Below, piece after piece: positions 35,489 to 35,783 of a stretch of 35,783 nucleotides of DNA. The first letter of the stretch is position 1. Each line of letters opens with the position of its first letter. The notes beneath the pieces are model-generated. The model searched no databases, had not been told where the DNA came from, and was given only the letters and a program-made list of their open reading frames with translations. Source of the DNA: an uncultured Flavobacteriales bacterium (GTDB taxonomy: Bacteria; Bacteroidota; Bacteroidia; Flavobacteriales_D; CALLUQ01); assembly GCA_938010565.1 (NCBI GenBank), contig CALLUQ010000122.1, forward strand, positions 1 to 35,783, in the 5' to 3' direction. The position numbers and the translations under genes are program-made.

Positions 35489-35762
35489 TACACCAAAACG
35501 TAAGTTTTGCCGGGGCGAAAAATTAATTTGTTTCCGCAGATACCTCCATGTGGTAAGGCAAACCGTTTACAGGATGATGTGCCTTTCGATGTATCCCGTC
35601 TTTTCCAAAGGGAAGACCTATTTGTTTCTGGTTTGGCAAAGGTCCGCTTTTTTGAGTACGGTGTAAGAGCACGCTATCCGTTGCTTGTGCAGAATGGTGT
35701 TTTATGCGGAAACAAGTTGATGAAAAGATCTCATGGAAAAAACCGCTCACATAAAAAGAAAA
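35489..35762. other. Unresolved edge region
   Basis: A minus-strand frame 35523-35750 (75 codons) ends just upstream of the membrane-protein gene. Its composition is unlike a folded protein and it may be a remnant or chance. I see no promoter box here. Confidence 0.25.
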
Positions 35763-35783
35763 CTAGTGTTAAGTCAGGTATAC
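35763..35783 (+). mobile_element. MITE-like repeat, copy 3 (left end, cut by window)
   Basis: The last 21 bases begin CTAGTGTTAAGTC and are identical to the left end of copy 2 (30822-30842). The rest lies outside the window, so this could be another short element or the end of a full insertion sequence carrying the transposase. Confidence 0.7.

Overview
The window is from a Bacteroidota (Bacteroidetes) chromosome. The evidence is: perfect copies of the Bacteroidota -7 promoter box TAnnTTTG in front of many genes; a gliding-type GldA ATPase; an ATP synthase locus reduced to atpD-atpC with an epsilon subunit of only 78 residues; and the cluster coaX / outer-membrane protein / TPR protein / lptC / CNNM-CBS protein / PpiD-like foldase. 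I cannot fix the family or genus from sequence alone. Most of the window is housekeeping DNA with short accessory patches.

Layout. 1-905: 3' end of a polymorphic toxin and its probable immunity gene (AT-rich, 4-bp overlap), then about 600 bp of decayed or non-coding DNA. 1532-5471: trhO, lepA (convergent with trhO, tail overlap 14 bp) and divergent metF. 5548-9318: accessory or poorly known genes (M15-type peptidase with a peptidoglycan-binding domain, two-domain VOC protein, DUF547 protein, leucine-rich-repeat protein). 9275-12250: ribF, then atpDC with a strong terminator. 12476-14236 (minus): rsgA-dtd-mazG-like operon. 14404-16693: gldA and metK. 16876-19069 (minus): era-der. 19124-19199: initiator tRNA-fMet with its own promoter and terminator, abutting a broken fic gene. 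20266-22277: membrane protein, cytochrome c lipoprotein and hflX. 22796-22868: tRNA-Phe. 22992-30662: the coaX-to-ppiD envelope cluster. 31191-33536: pxpABC 5-oxoprolinase operon. 33630-35488 (minus): unrecognised genes.

How they work together. trhO, lepA, rsgA, era, der, hflX, dtd and two tRNAs serve tRNA modification, ribosome assembly and translation quality. ribF, coaX, metF and metK serve flavin, CoA, folate/methionine and SAM supply. The coaX-ppiD block is an envelope-biogenesis cluster (LPS transport, outer-membrane protein, periplasmic folding). pxpABC recycles 5-oxoproline to glutamate.

Most notable: (1) a repeated MITE-like element of about 160-190 bp with 13-bp terminal inverted repeats, present at 22274 and 30822 and starting again at 35763; its first copy seems to supply the hflX stop codon. 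(2) A fic gene broken by a 5-bp tandem duplication that also loses its C-terminus at tRNA-fMet. (3) A perfect 22-bp palindrome over the metK promoter. (4) Near-leaderless promoter geometry at rsgA and coaX. (5) The toxin/immunity pair at the left edge. I found no clear new multi-gene system; the unknown block at 33630-35488, bounded on its right by a repeat copy, is the least explained part.
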